Shown one piece after another: positions 52,901 to 62,229 of a stretch of DNA of 64,000 bases. The stretch is taken from contig NZ_JANQBD010000007.1 in the NCBI RefSeq assembly GCF_024722015.1, forward strand, positions 62,001-126,000, given 5' to 3'. The notes beneath the pieces are model-generated. The model was not told the DNA's origin and made no database searches. It saw nothing but the letters and a program-made list of their open reading frames with translations. The position numbers and the translations under genes are program-made. Origin of the DNA: Paenibacillus radicis (ex Xue et al. 2023). GTDB taxonomy: Bacteria; Bacillota; Bacilli; Paenibacillales; NBRC-103111. Numbering within the stretch: position 1 is the first letter of the stretch; each line of letters begins with the position of its first letter.

Positions 52901-55900
52901 TTTAATCAATTCGTCCGCGTACTTGGCTAAAGACAAGCCGTCCATTACGTAAGTCCTTAGACCGTTCAACGGACCAATCGGGAGGGCTTTTGCAGCTTTT
53001 CCATTGGAAACGATGAACTGCAGAGAGTTAATTACATAATCCTGGCTGCCTTTTGAGCCGAATTGTTGGGCAAACTCGATCTGCTGCTGAGGACTTAACA
53101 GCGATACAGGCACTGTAGCATTGATGGTAATCATGCCAGCCGCTTCATTCCAATCCATCGAATAATCATAATAGGGGATTCGTCCCGTATTTCCACGATC
53201 CGGCTTGGTAACCGGCTTCATCTTCCAACGAACAAACAGCGTATCCTTCCCTTCATTATCCAACGTCACTTTCATCGGCTTGGAATGATAGAATCCATCA
53301 TCGGTACCGGCAGCCCCTTTCCATTGCGGGACTTCTTCATCTTCGATAACTTCGTAAGTAGCGTTGCGCCAAACATCCGGAAGATTGCTGCGTGAAGTCT
53401 CCCAGTCCGATTGGGAAGGAACCGGTCCTGTTTGGTATTCCTTCGGTTTCTCATCATAAGTGACGAAAATGCCCGTGCCTAGTGAATAGGGCGGAACGAA
53501 CAACGCCTCGAAGGCTTGGGTTGATTCATTCCAGGCTGCCTTCGCCTCTATCATTCCCACTGTAACTTTAACGTTAGACACATTCTGCGGCTGATTAAAG
53601 TCAATCGAAAAATACATCGTCATGCCTGGAACAATAACATAGGGAAATCTGGCGACTCCTTGGCCTGGATCGAAGCTCAGCACTCTGCCATCGGATTGTC
53701 TCATTGTGAACTTCGTGATGGCGGCATAATTTGAATCAACCGATACAATAACCGGTTGGGATTGTTTGATACCTTGAGGCGATTCTATTTGTGCAGTCAG
53801 TCTGTACCTGCTGCTTTCTCCCCATACTTTATCAACTGCTTTTGTCGGTAAGGTTATGTTGGCATACCAGATCCCGCCCGGTGTCGCTTCCGCGTATCCG
53901 ACTAGCTGTTCATCTGTATGAACCGTTACCTTTTGTCCAGCCGGAGCACGCCCAGTTACTTTGATGGAGTTCCCCACAGACCGTTCAGGTGCTTCCAACG
54001 ACACGTCTCCTATTCTTATAAATGAGGCTCCGAGTTGCTCAACCGCGGCTTTGCCAGCCCGCTTGTAATTTATACGAACCATTGCGTGAACATCGAAAGC
54101 TGCGGCATTGTCAATTTTAAGCCTATAACTGAACGAGCCTTCCTTGCCATTTACGATACTTCCTACCCTTGCATCTGCTGTTCCACCATTCACTGTTGGC
54201 GTTACTTGGATACCGTTTAGCATAACGCTGTCCGCCAAAAGCTGGGTTCCAGCAGGAATCCCTATGGCTAGAACAGCATCGTCCACGGAGTTAATACCCG
54301 TAAGGCTGTAGCTTCCACGCAGCGTGACTGTATCGCCAGGCATAGCTTTCAGCTCTTCTGTACTTAATCCGTTGCCCTTCTTTCCTTGAAATAAGTCGTC
54401 GGACCGTGGGATCGCTACAGGTCCAAGATCCTTGAGTTCACCTTCCTTGACAGTGACATCGAACGAATAAGTTTGCCACGGCTCAAGATTGCTATTAGCT
54501 CCTGCAAGGGTGATCCTATAATCGCCGCTTTGCGGTACCGAAGTCCAGAAATTCCCGTTCTGATCCAAATTGATGTAACGACGGAAACTCATATACCCGC
54601 CATCCAGCTTTTGATAAAGTTCACCCCGGTAATTGGAAGTCGGGGTTGCTCCAGCAATCGCACCCCGGATTCTTCCTTTCTCCACCAACCGGAGCTCCGC
54701 TGTTCCGCTTACCTGCTCATCCAGTACAACTTCATCACAAGACCTGGAGAGTCCAGCCTCATTGCCAGACAAGCAAACATTCGCAACCGAGCCTCCCCAA
54801 CCCTTTACTTTAACGCGGTTTCCTTCTATATGACCAACTGAATGGAATGTATTTTTGCCTGATCCCTCAATTGTGAAGCCGTAATGAACAGCCTCTCTCC
54901 AATCGGAAATATTGATAGTCTGCCAATCTCCATCCACAGGCTTCATCTTTGCATCAATCGTCAACATGCCGGCATCAATATTATAAAGAACCGGACTATA
55001 CCTTAATTGTTCTCCTGCTCCTACATAAAAGTAACTGATCTCCAACGTTTTCAACGGTATGCCTTTTGTTGTATGGGCGCTGCTCGCATAGCTCCCTACA
55101 TCCGCCTCGATTGCGTATGTTCCCGATTCATCCGTTTCCACTTCGAATTGAGCATTATTCCCTTGCAGTAACACCTTCACTCCACCTAGAGGAGCTCCTT
55201 TGGCGTCGGTAACGATCCCAGCCAAACTTCCTTTAGTCAGCTTCTCAATCTGGATAGTTTGTTCATTTAAACCCGGCTGAAGGCGCACGGAAGCCGTTTG
55301 CGGCACTGCATAAGGCGGTCGAACCGCAGGCCGTATTTTAATGATGTCGCCTGCATAATAATTCCCTCTCAAACTTACATGTCCGTGGTATTCAGTTAGT
55401 CCTGTAAATAATAATTGATCCTGCGAATTATAAAATTCAACATATTGATTGGAAACCTCTAATTGTCCCGAAAGCAGCTTCACCTTTACTTCCGCTTGCG
55501 GGTTTACCGTCACTTCTTTACGAATCTCCCTGCCGCTAACCACAGCTACACCTTCTTGTAAAAGCAAGCTCTGTCCGGCGGGATCTACGATCGTTAAACG
55601 GTAATCGGAACCTTCGGCCAAATCAACCACTGCCTCCAAATACCCGGATTGCCCCGATGGCTTGGTCAGTTTGCTGCTGTTGCCCACGTTTTTCCCTTTG
55701 CTCCAAAGCAGTACCGAAGCTCCTTGAAGTGCATCCAAAAACTCCGAGTTTACGGTTACCTTCAACCTGCCGGCCACCTTTTGCGGCAATGAATCAAGCT
55801 GGACAGATACAGAAGGCTGCTGTTTCAACCTGATTTGTATCGCTGACAGCTCCACTGTACCAGCCGGAATCTGAACATTGGCCGTATATTGCTCTGGAGT

Positions 55901-58084
55901 TCCAACAGTCTCGTTCATCGGAAGTGTCAATTGTTTCGTTTCTATGCTGCTGCCGTTCTCGACTTTATAGTCGACAAGAGCTTCAAGCTGTTTACCTGCC
56001 TGACTGTAAGCACGTACAGTAAAGCTGCCGCCCATGACAGGCAAGCCATGGACTGACGGCGTGGCTGACCAGCCTGGCCTAAGTATCTCATCCTCCTGCT
56101 GCGGCTTGGTTTTGCATAACTCCTCGACCTCCAGACATACCGCGTATACATCAGAGTGGCCGGATGTGAATGCCACAATAGAGCCGTTGCCGGACATACT
56201 GGTATCGTATGTAGATCCTGCTCGATTGCCCACTCGTTTAAACTCCTTGTTAGTAAGGTCATAACGAACGGAGCCCCATTGAGAGTCGAATGCTTCATAT
56301 GGTCCTGGTCTGCTCTCAGGGTTGTAGTTGTAATAGTTCATGCTTATATAACGGTTATCGCTGCTCAATCGAGGATTTCTTATCCCGATATCTTCATTTC
56401 TCGGAAATGAAATTACGATCTCACTGTTTCCGGTTTGGCGATCCATGAAATACAGTCTCTTATCCTCCGTCTGCCAAGCGGAAGTGAACACGATGTATCT
56501 GCCGTCCGCAGAAGGACTCACATCCCAAACCATACTTTCTTGTCCATTATTAATGAAGGGGGCATATTCCAGCTTCCCTGTTGATGTATCATAAATAAAC
56601 AGCTTCACCATACTTTTTGTTGCTTCCGGAGTTAAATTATTCGCGTAAGAGAGGAACATAGCATACCGGCCATTGTCAGTAATGACAGATCCCGTGCTGG
56701 AATCATTCCCTTGAACTCCATCAGCCGATACCGAAATCCGTACAATCTTCTTATCTGCGCTGAAGCGGTTATAAAGAAACACATCGCCGTATTCATTCGT
56801 ATCTTCGCTTACAATGTCGTCGGCTGTGGAAGAGAACGTGATCCATTGTGTATCGTCACTCATGGAAATAGAGGTTGCTGAGCCGCTAAATGATTTAGGC
56901 AGTCTCTCCTTGCTTTTGGTGACACGGTCATAGATTACAATGTTGTAAGCTGTTGCTCCATTCTCCTTTTCGAAAAACTCGGAATAAGCAATATACCGTC
57001 CGTCCGGACTTATATCAAACAGCTGCTCCGTTTCGGCCATGTATTCTTGCATAGCGGCGATCCGTTCCGTTTCACCCGATTTCATATCGTACACGAATAA
57101 TTCATATTCGCGAAACTGAGGATTTAATGACCCGATATAAGCAACTGTGCTCCCGTCCTTGCTAATGGTTGGTTTCCAAAACATGTGCGCATATTCTGCA
57201 TGATCAGGAATTTTAGCAATTAGCACTGCATTTTTGTGGAACGTCGCCACCCATTGGTCTGTTCCTGGAGACTTGTTTCCAGCCTTATCTACAGTGCGGA
57301 TTGTGTATAGGAGCTTTTCCATTTCTCCCAGATTACCTTCAAAATAGTTGCGTTCCGTAGTCGTTTTTACCTCCTGCCCATCTTTCTCGATAATGTAATG
57401 GTCAACAGTAGGATCCTCGATATAGGAGCCGGGATGGTTAGGATCATTGATCATCGGGTGATCCCACTTCAGCTCGATGGAGTTGTATGTCACATTGGAC
57501 CATTCAATTGACCATGGATCTGCAGGCGGGGTTCGGTCAACAATAAATCGCTGCGGTCCTGAAGCTGCACTCACCTCCCCGTTCACCTCAACGGATGCCG
57601 TCAATTCGTAATTACCCTCCTGCGGAAACGGAATGTTCAGCTTGAAGCGACCTATATTCGGTCCATAAACTTCAGATGCAACCGTATCCCCGATCTCCAC
57701 GGAAGTTGTGCCCTCATAGCTTGCAAATAGCCTGACAATGCCGTTCAATGCGGCCGTTCCGGCAACCTCAGCGGATTCAGTAGTCACATACGGCGTTAAA
57801 GAAAATAAAACAGGCGGCAAGGGCCCGGATTGAAGGTATACCACCTTCGTTACACTTGCCTCTATTTCCGGAGCTTTATCCGGCATGGAAGCTCCTCCGT
57901 ACACGCTACCGGTTACAGCTGAAACCAGCTCTCCCACTTTTTCCGTTATGCTTCTTCCATTTGCAGCGATCAGGCTATCCTTCGGCTCAGTATAAGGAGC
58001 TGCTGCAAAGGATTGACCAGGCGGAACGACGAGCTGCAGCAGTAGGCTAGCGACAAGTAAAAAGGCCGTCAATTGTTTCATCAT
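49931..58084 (-). CDS. giant exported SLH-anchored multidomain protein, 2,717 aa
   Basis: Secreted cell-surface protein. Signal peptide at residues 1-28. An Ig-like region and one fibronectin-III-like domain precede residue about 285. A TolB/PD40-type beta-propeller covers about 295-650, with repeated SxDGRYIxF motifs. Beta-sandwich domains follow, including a carboxypeptidase-regulatory-like repeat near 950 (GSLAGIVTDAKGAPLGGVKV). A long unassigned middle has a hydrophobic patch near 1765-1798 and the charged linker KKKDDDDNKKKRKEDDK near 1841. Three FN3 domains lie at about 2065-2365, then a Ser/Gly linker. Three SLH repeats (FTDLVGHW, FADVPIGAW, FSDGRAIASW) end the protein and bind secondary wall polymer. 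No catalytic motif was found. It has its own terminator. Confidence 0.9.
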   Translation of the reverse strand: MMKQLTAFLLVASLLLQLVVPPGQSFAAAPYTEPKDSLIAANGRSITEKVGELVSAVTGSVYGGASMPDKAPEIEASVTKVVYLQSGPLPPVLFSLTPYVTTESAEVAGTAALNGIVRLFASYEGTTSVEIGDTVASEVYGPNIGRFKLNIPFPQEGNYELTASVEVNGEVSAASGPQRFIVDRTPPADPWSIEWSNVTYNSIELKWDHPMINDPNHPGSYIEDPTVDHYIIEKDGQEVKTTTERNYFEGNLGEMEKLLYTIRTVDKAGNKSPGTDQWVATFHKNAVLIAKIPDHAEYAHMFWKPTISKDGSTVAYIGSLNPQFREYELFVYDMKSGETERIAAMQEYMAETEQLFDISPDGRYIAYSEFFEKENGATAYNIVIYDRVTKSKERLPKSFSGSATSISMSDDTQWITFSSTADDIVSEDTNEYGDVFLYNRFSADKKIVRISVSADGVQGNDSSTGSVITDNGRYAMFLSYANNLTPEATKSMVKLFIYDTSTGKLEYAPFINNGQESMVWDVSPSADGRYIVFTSAWQTEDKRLYFMDRQTGNSEIVISFPRNEDIGIRNPRLSSDNRYISMNYYNYNPESRPGPYEAFDSQWGSVRYDLTNKEFKRVGNRAGSTYDTSMSGNGSIVAFTSGHSDVYAVCLEVEELCKTKPQQEDEILRPGWSATPSVHGLPVMGGSFTVRAYSQAGKQLEALVDYKVENGSSIETKQLTLPMNETVGTPEQYTANVQIPAGTVELSAIQIRLKQQPSVSVQLDSLPQKVAGRLKVTVNSEFLDALQGASVLLWSKGKNVGNSSKLTKPSGQSGYLEAVVDLAEGSDYRLTIVDPAGQSLLLQEGVAVVSGREIRKEVTVNPQAEVKVKLLSGQLEVSNQYVEFYNSQDQLLFTGLTEYHGHVSLRGNYYAGDIIKIRPAVRPPYAVPQTASVRLQPGLNEQTIQIEKLTKGSLAGIVTDAKGAPLGGVKVLLQGNNAQFEVETDESGTYAIEADVGSYASSAHTTKGIPLKTLEISYFYVGAGEQLRYSPVLYNIDAGMLTIDAKMKPVDGDWQTINISDWREAVHYGFTIEGSGKNTFHSVGHIEGNRVKVKGWGGSVANVCLSGNEAGLSRSCDEVVLDEQVSGTAELRLVEKGRIRGAIAGATPTSNYRGELYQKLDGGYMSFRRYINLDQNGNFWTSVPQSGDYRITLAGANSNLEPWQTYSFDVTVKEGELKDLGPVAIPRSDDLFQGKKGNGLSTEELKAMPGDTVTLRGSYSLTGINSVDDAVLAIGIPAGTQLLADSVMLNGIQVTPTVNGGTADARVGSIVNGKEGSFSYRLKIDNAAAFDVHAMVRINYKRAGKAAVEQLGASFIRIGDVSLEAPERSVGNSIKVTGRAPAGQKVTVHTDEQLVGYAEATPGGIWYANITLPTKAVDKVWGESSRYRLTAQIESPQGIKQSQPVIVSVDSNYAAITKFTMRQSDGRVLSFDPGQGVARFPYVIVPGMTMYFSIDFNQPQNVSNVKVTVGMIEAKAAWNESTQAFEALFVPPYSLGTGIFVTYDEKPKEYQTGPVPSQSDWETSRSNLPDVWRNATYEVIEDEEVPQWKGAAGTDDGFYHSKPMKVTLDNEGKDTLFVRWKMKPVTKPDRGNTGRIPYYDYSMDWNEAAGMITINATVPVSLLSPQQQIEFAQQFGSKGSQDYVINSLQFIVSNGKAAKALPIGPLNGLRTYVMDGLSLAKYADELIKFQDYVINSECHVPTVNNYIKATDLLFEQASRNLVVKNTMMGLGLIAGTLTLAIPPVGAFVLGSTFKLIGDIGMNSWKENLDQLKADFEKDKKWRDDMAAAGAIDRCKKKDDDDNKKKRKEDDKVAEPTWIWDPSGYVYETLSENRVEGVTATLLQQDNDSKQWQVWDSAWFGQQNPLVTDRQGRYGWDVPEGKWKVLYEKEGYLPAESAELTVLPPHLDVNIPMVSLQAPQVTVIDAVYGDGVQVSFTKYMLDDTLTDASIRVQTADGDIIAGTVVPVEPKTDGMQQTVAKRFRFIPDPNDDKFKQGNSYKVVIAAQSLSYAQVAMKEDYIADAVVVKAANTAPTEAASGLRAAGGSRQIALEWQAVDGTDFKAYKLYWQPQAGGAAGSKVIAANQTFAVLDGLERSKAYELKLVTVGRNDVESAGVRVTAETAQEEAVVADTTAPGAVTEARVTAELTALNLAWADPADNDLRKVLVSWKKEDDTGFSIPEYVDKGVQSIRISGLLPGTVYKIHLTAADTYWNESDVVELTARTMDTIAPGNVTAPSGVGLAKSIALSWNDPSDVDLKYILVSWRKQGTTESFSSPVTIAKGVNSYIITGLGAATEYEVKLVAVDESGNQASGVTVTARTLSENSSSSGRGGGGGSVVPVETTNPVTTENTIMVDVTADPQQWKGFDGRIGLDIPAGAFANGHKLTVQQVGENEIAKPETNNQYSSVFRLMLDSGSLAGPLKLTLKYDANKHRDFDERKLGLYRQDEADPTKWSYAGGIFDSRSSSISATIGRLGTYAVMDYNKPFTDLVGHWSKRDTDVLISRHIVDGMTADEFQPDRPVTRAQFTKLLVEMTMSQEKVNPSVGSSIEQESFADVPIGAWHYPYITAAKKQGLVQGGEDGMFRPEDPLTREELAVLVVRALGLEAQVKELEASGSLPGFSDGRAIASWAAAYVETARSHKLIDGVAEGVFGPQATASRAQGSVLILRAMSKLGLIGQ

Positions 58085-58484
58085 TCTATCCCTCTTTCTT
58101 CGAAAATAGCGAAAAACAAACGATTAGAGCTAGCCATACAAGATTCCTAAGTTTTTATCCCTCCTTTGATTCGGAACTTTCTACGTCTTTATATATTCCT
58201 TTATTCGCTTCGTATTCGTGAAGGAATATTCGTTACCTTCCTGTTTGGACTGAATTGAGCTGTAAGACATATAAAGTCATGACTCAGTCATACGTCTAAC
58301 AAGAATGGTAATGATGACTTTCCAGTGACTCCATTTTCCACAAATAGGAAAAAGGACTTATTCTAGCCGTTACGGTAGAATAAGTCCTGTAATTGTAATT
58401 ACATCAACAACTATAGCTGCCTACAGCGGCTGCCTTCGGAGGTGAAGTGTGGCTATGATTTTCCAAGTCATCACAGCCATTGGT
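58085..58484. other. 400-bp gap with hairpins, no gene
   Basis: Contains the terminator at 58345-58390 and an inverted repeat ATATTCCTT / AAGGAATAT around 58191-58229, upstream of the giant SLH gene. No ORF with a ribosome-binding site and no clear promoter were found. Confidence 0.5.
58345..58390 (-). terminator. terminator of the two-component/lipoprotein operon
   Basis: AGGACTTATTCTA / TAGAATAAGTCCT perfect 13-bp stem is followed by TTTTCCTATTTG on the minus strand. Confidence 0.85.
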
Positions 58485-59624
58485 TCATTTAAATTCAATG
58501 ATGAAAGGTCCATTTCTTTCCGGAGTAGTCGTTAATGCGGGACGAGGCACTGCAACAGGAAGAGGTCCATAGGATCTCCAGCCGTATATTAAAATCTTCT
58601 TGTTATCCTTACTCCAATTCATTTGAAAAGGAATCATTCCTTTATAAATCTCTATTTCATTTACGACCGTATTCCCTTGTAATTTAGCAACATAAATACT
58701 TTCCCTCCCCTTGGAAAAAGCGATATATTTCCTGTCGCTCGAGAGTCCAAAGCTGCCAATTTGATCTAGTAAAATCGTGGTATTGGCATTGCGGATATCA
58801 TACAAATAAAGAGTACCCTTTTGCCCGACAAACATGATCTGATCATCATTAATAAAATCAAAGCTTCCCTCACTATTTACAGGCTGCTCATATTGATTTG
58901 CCATTTCGCTGCCGACCAATTTTCCATATACAACATAAGTCTGCCCATCCGCAAATTTCATCAGCAATACGCTTTTTCCATCATCGGAAACTTTAACATT
59001 GTATATCATATCCCTTTCGTTACGATTGGGAAATAATAATTCATTTGCACTCCGACTGATCACATCATAAATTATCAGCTTAGTTTCTGCTTTATTCCGA
59101 TCCCACTGCAGGGAGGCAACAAATCTGCTGTTATTCGACCAGGTAACTGGATTCGTTCTTATATTGGTTTTTACAATTTCAGTTATTACATCCTCTTTGT
59201 TATCCGTGAGATTATGGAGCAATAGCTTTCGTTGTCCGTCCTCATTTGCAGCTGTCTTGACAAGATACACTCCATTCGGAGATACATTTTCAACTTCCGT
59301 ATTTGCTGCTATATTAATCAGCTTCTGACGAGAATTATAGGAATAATCTATACGCTCCAGGCTGCGCTCCTTATCCTTTCTCCCGAATACGCCCAGCACC
59401 TGTTCCTTATCCGCCCATCCGAGTATATCTCCATTTGAAGTATCTTCTTCCATAAGCTTATATATTTTATTCACCACAAAATCTTCGTTTACTGTCTGAA
59501 TCGGGTTGCTTTCCTCTGAATCAGGAATGATAATCGTTTTAGTTTTTAGCTCTCCAGAACAACCTGACAGCACTAAGCCGAAAATAACATAAGGTACAAT
59601 GAACTTGAGTATCTGTTTGATCAT
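58485..59624 (-). CDS. propeller-type lipoprotein linked to a two-component system
   Basis: Lipoprotein signal KFIVPYVIFGLVLSGC (Cys22). The mature chain has repeated propeller-like blades (LGWADKEQVLGVFGR; VSPNGVYLVKTAANEDG; VSDDGKSVLLMKFADG; GLSSDRKYIAFSKGR; WSKDNKKILIYGWRSYG), i.e. a TolB/WD40-type beta-propeller. No enzyme motif. Its ATG overlaps the histidine-kinase stop (ATGA), so it is translationally coupled to the sensor. That suggests it is an accessory sensor or effector of the same signalling system. The family is not otherwise recognised. Confidence 0.78.
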   Translation of the reverse strand: MIKQILKFIVPYVIFGLVLSGCSGELKTKTIIIPDSEESNPIQTVNEDFVVNKIYKLMEEDTSNGDILGWADKEQVLGVFGRKDKERSLERIDYSYNSRQKLINIAANTEVENVSPNGVYLVKTAANEDGQRKLLLHNLTDNKEDVITEIVKTNIRTNPVTWSNNSRFVASLQWDRNKAETKLIIYDVISRSANELLFPNRNERDMIYNVKVSDDGKSVLLMKFADGQTYVVYGKLVGSEMANQYEQPVNSEGSFDFINDDQIMFVGQKGTLYLYDIRNANTTILLDQIGSFGLSSDRKYIAFSKGRESIYVAKLQGNTVVNEIEIYKGMIPFQMNWSKDNKKILIYGWRSYGPLPVAVPRPALTTTPERNGPFIIEFK

Positions 59625-61084
59625 ACCGGATCCCTCTTTAGCACCCTGTACGGTAATTGTATATGAACACTTGTTTCCTGATTTTCACTCATGATATGAA
59701 TACTTCCTCCATGCTCGATAACGATCGCCTTGCAAATGCTAAGACCTAAGCCGCGGCTTCCCGTTTCCTTGGACAAACGTCTATCCACCCGATAAAACGG
59801 TTCAAAAACGTTAATCAGGTCTTCCGACTTCATTTCCTCCCCCTTATTGATGATTGTAATTTGAACGAAACCATGCAAAAAATGAGCCTGTACAAGGATA
59901 TCCGATTGCGAATAACCGTATTTGATAGCATTATCGATAACGTTGATAAAAACCTGTCTAAGCTTGTCCGCATTGCCGTAAACGTACAGAGACTCTTCCA
60001 CCGTGGATTGAATAGTCTTTTTATACCTCTCGGCTTTAAAGGACATGCCCTCGCATACATCTTGCAAAATTCGACCTGCCTCGATACATTCAAATGCTTC
60101 CTGAGCCGTCGTTTCCTTGGAAAGCTCCAACAGGTTCACTACCATTTCATGCAGCCTTTTACTCTCGTCTACGATGTGATTCATTCCTTTGTCGAAAAAA
60201 ACCTTGTCATCCTGTCCATTTTCTTGGATCATCTCTGCATATCCCAATATGGAGGTGAGCGGCGTTTTTAATTCGTGAGTAACATTGTCATAAAACTGCT
60301 TTCGGTGGCGGTTCAGCTCTTCCAAACGGTCCCTGTCATTTTCAATTTTACCAATCTGCATCTTGATTTTTTCAATCATTTTACTAAAGTTATTTGCGAG
60401 TTTGCCTATTTCATCTTTTCGTTTAAAAGCAATACGTATGTTCAGATTTCCATTGGTCACTTCGGTGGATGCCTGGGTAAGCTTAATGATAGGTATGGTA
60501 ATGTTTCTTGATAAAATATAGGAAAATATAAATGCGACAGCAAAGATCGCTATAGTGACATAATATATAAAATCTAATATATGTTTACTTTGCTCGTGAA
60601 GTAATGAGAAATCTTTGGCAAACCGCAATATACCCACTTTTTTCCCATCCATCACAACAGGATACGAATAATAAACTTCAGCCGCGCTGTTCGTATAGTA
60701 GATCGTATAGGCCGTCTTTCCGTTGAGAGCATTCTTTAAATCTTCATCAATTCCACTCATAAATTTCTGGTCATTGGAGGTATATATCCTATCACCGCTT
60801 ACGGTATAAGCACTGACTTCACTGGAACTTACATGATGCAAGTCCTCTACCATTTCTTTGGCCATCTGCTGAAAATAGATCTCATCATTATTGTAATGAT
60901 TAATCATAAAAGTTTGCTTAACATACACACTGCTGTTCTTCTTTAAACTAACCAGGTCCTGTGTAATGATTTTTTCGTTGCTCGTTTCAATGATTTGGAC
61001 GACGAAATGGTTCAGCAGAAGGAGGGATACGGAAAAAATGATGAAGAAGCCCACTAGAAATTTAACTTTAATTGTCGGGATCAT
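59621..61084 (-). CDS. sensor histidine kinase (PhoR/VicK-type)
   Basis: Membrane histidine kinase with two transmembrane helices (KVKFLVGFFIIFSVSLLLLNHFVV; DFIYYVTIAIFAVAFIFSYIL) around an extracellular Cache/PAS-like domain. Then come a HAMP domain, the DHp helix with FYDNVTHELKTPLTSILGY (phospho-accepting His), and the ATPase domain (NVIDNAIKYG; GSRGLGLSICKAI). At 487 residues it is typical. It follows the response-regulator gene by five bases and overlaps the lipoprotein gene by four, forming a three-gene unit. The signal is unknown. Confidence 0.92.
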   Translation of the reverse strand: MIPTIKVKFLVGFFIIFSVSLLLLNHFVVQIIETSNEKIITQDLVSLKKNSSVYVKQTFMINHYNNDEIYFQQMAKEMVEDLHHVSSSEVSAYTVSGDRIYTSNDQKFMSGIDEDLKNALNGKTAYTIYYTNSAAEVYYSYPVVMDGKKVGILRFAKDFSLLHEQSKHILDFIYYVTIAIFAVAFIFSYILSRNITIPIIKLTQASTEVTNGNLNIRIAFKRKDEIGKLANNFSKMIEKIKMQIGKIENDRDRLEELNRHRKQFYDNVTHELKTPLTSILGYAEMIQENGQDDKVFFDKGMNHIVDESKRLHEMVVNLLELSKETTAQEAFECIEAGRILQDVCEGMSFKAERYKKTIQSTVEESLYVYGNADKLRQVFINVIDNAIKYGYSQSDILVQAHFLHGFVQITIINKGEEMKSEDLINVFEPFYRVDRRLSKETGSRGLGLSICKAIVIEHGGSIHIMSENQETSVHIQLPYRVLKRDPV

Positions 61085-61089
61085 GTAAG

Positions 61090-61785
61090 TTAATCCACCT
61101 GTTTTTCAAATTTATAGCCAACACCAAAAACCGTTGTGATCCAGTCATTGGCATCCAATTTCTTACGCAATCTTTGGACATGAATATCAACGGTTCTTGT
61201 ATCTCCCGCATATTCATAGCCCCAAACAAAATCCAGCAGCTCGGTTCTGGTAAATATTTTACCTTTATATGAGTAAAGAGTGATTAGGAGATCAAATTCT
61301 TTGGGGGTAAGCTCAATGATTTCTTCATTTTTCTTGACTACTCGTTCATCCTTTGTAATTTCAATATCAAGAAACCGGATTTTATTGTCTATCTGCTCCT
61401 GAGAAGGGCTGTTAGCCTGGGTTATTCTTCTGAAGATGGTTCGAATTCTGGCAACGACTTCCCGTAAGTCGAACGGTTTGGTTATGTAATCATCGGCTCC
61501 AAACTCTAAACCTAATATTTTGTCCGTAATGTCCGACTTGGCAGTTATCATAATGATTGGAATATTGTTTGTCGACGTAACTTTCTTACAAATATCGAGC
61601 CCGCTTGAATCGGGAAGCATCCAATCCAGCAGCAGCAGATCTGGTTTGAACTGCTCCAGGCTTCGGAGCCCTTCTGCTCCATTGCTCGCTGTTACCGTAT
61701 GAAAGCCTTCTTTATTCAGACCATAGGCAAGAAGATCCGCAATGGCTTCTTCATCTTCGATAATCAGAACTTTCTTCTTATCCAT
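61090..61785 (-). CDS. OmpR/PhoB-family response regulator
   Basis: The receiver domain has the acidic pair in VLIIEDEEAIADLL, the phospho-acceptor Asp in LLLLDWMLPDSSGLDIC (about residue 52), Thr/Lys of MITAKS and ADDYITKPFD. The C-terminal winged helix is ELTPKEFDLLITLYSYKGKIFTRTELLDFVWGYE, with RTVDIHVQRLRKKL. The ATG at 61785 (MDKKKVLIIED) follows GGAG by eight bases; the GTG three codons earlier is less likely. It is the first gene of the kinase/lipoprotein operon. Confidence 0.93.
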   Translation of the reverse strand: MDKKKVLIIEDEEAIADLLAYGLNKEGFHTVTASNGAEGLRSLEQFKPDLLLLDWMLPDSSGLDICKKVTSTNNIPIIMITAKSDITDKILGLEFGADDYITKPFDLREVVARIRTIFRRITQANSPSQEQIDNKIRFLDIEITKDERVVKKNEEIIELTPKEFDLLITLYSYKGKIFTRTELLDFVWGYEYAGDTRTVDIHVQRLRKKLDANDWITTVFGVGYKFEKQVD

Positions 61786-61813
61786 AAATTCCACTTCACT
61801 CCATTCCAGCAGC

Positions 61814-62026
61814 CTATGCGTGATATTTCCCTATTGGCTCATCCAATACCCACTCCAGCAAAGTAATGGATTCTTCCACCTGCTCAGCTTGCACACGAAG
61901 TGATTTAGCCGCCTCTGAATGATGCTGCTCTTCTGACTCCAGTAAAGCCGCTATTCTCGATTCCAACGACTTTTTCGACATAATCAATTCATTCAGCTTT
62001 CTTTTAATCTGATTCTCTGTTCTCAT
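61814..62026 (-). CDS. small coiled-coil protein, about 70 aa
   Basis: Highly helical, charged protein (NQIKRKLNELIMSKKSLESRIAAL; AAKSLRVQAEQVEESITLLEWVL) that should form a short coiled coil. Family not recognised. AAGGAGTG lies before the ATG at 62026 (MRTENQIKRK); the frame from 62038 is less likely. It lies about 30 bases upstream of the response-regulator gene on the same strand and may be the first gene of that operon. Confidence 0.7.
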   Translation of the reverse strand: MRTENQIKRKLNELIMSKKSLESRIAALLESEEQHHSEAAKSLRVQAEQVEESITLLEWVLDEPIGKYHA

Positions 62027-62150
62027 AATATCAAACACTCCTTATTGGACATAACAGTCTCTCTATAGTACTTATAGTAATATAATAGCACTCCAGAGGA
62101 CAATTTATAAACGCTACAGAACTCGTAAGCTCTCCAAACCCTTTTTATGG

Positions 62151-62180
62151 TTGCAATTCCCAATCCTGTTATGATATATT
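62151..62180 (+). promoter_or_regulatory. possible promoter of the helD-like gene
   Basis: TTGCAA and TATATT are separated by 18 bases, about 50 bases before the TTG start of the helicase. Confidence 0.45.
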
Positions 62181-62229
62181 TATTCTTCTGCAAAATCTAA
62201 TACCTAAAGAATGAACGGAGGTACTATTC

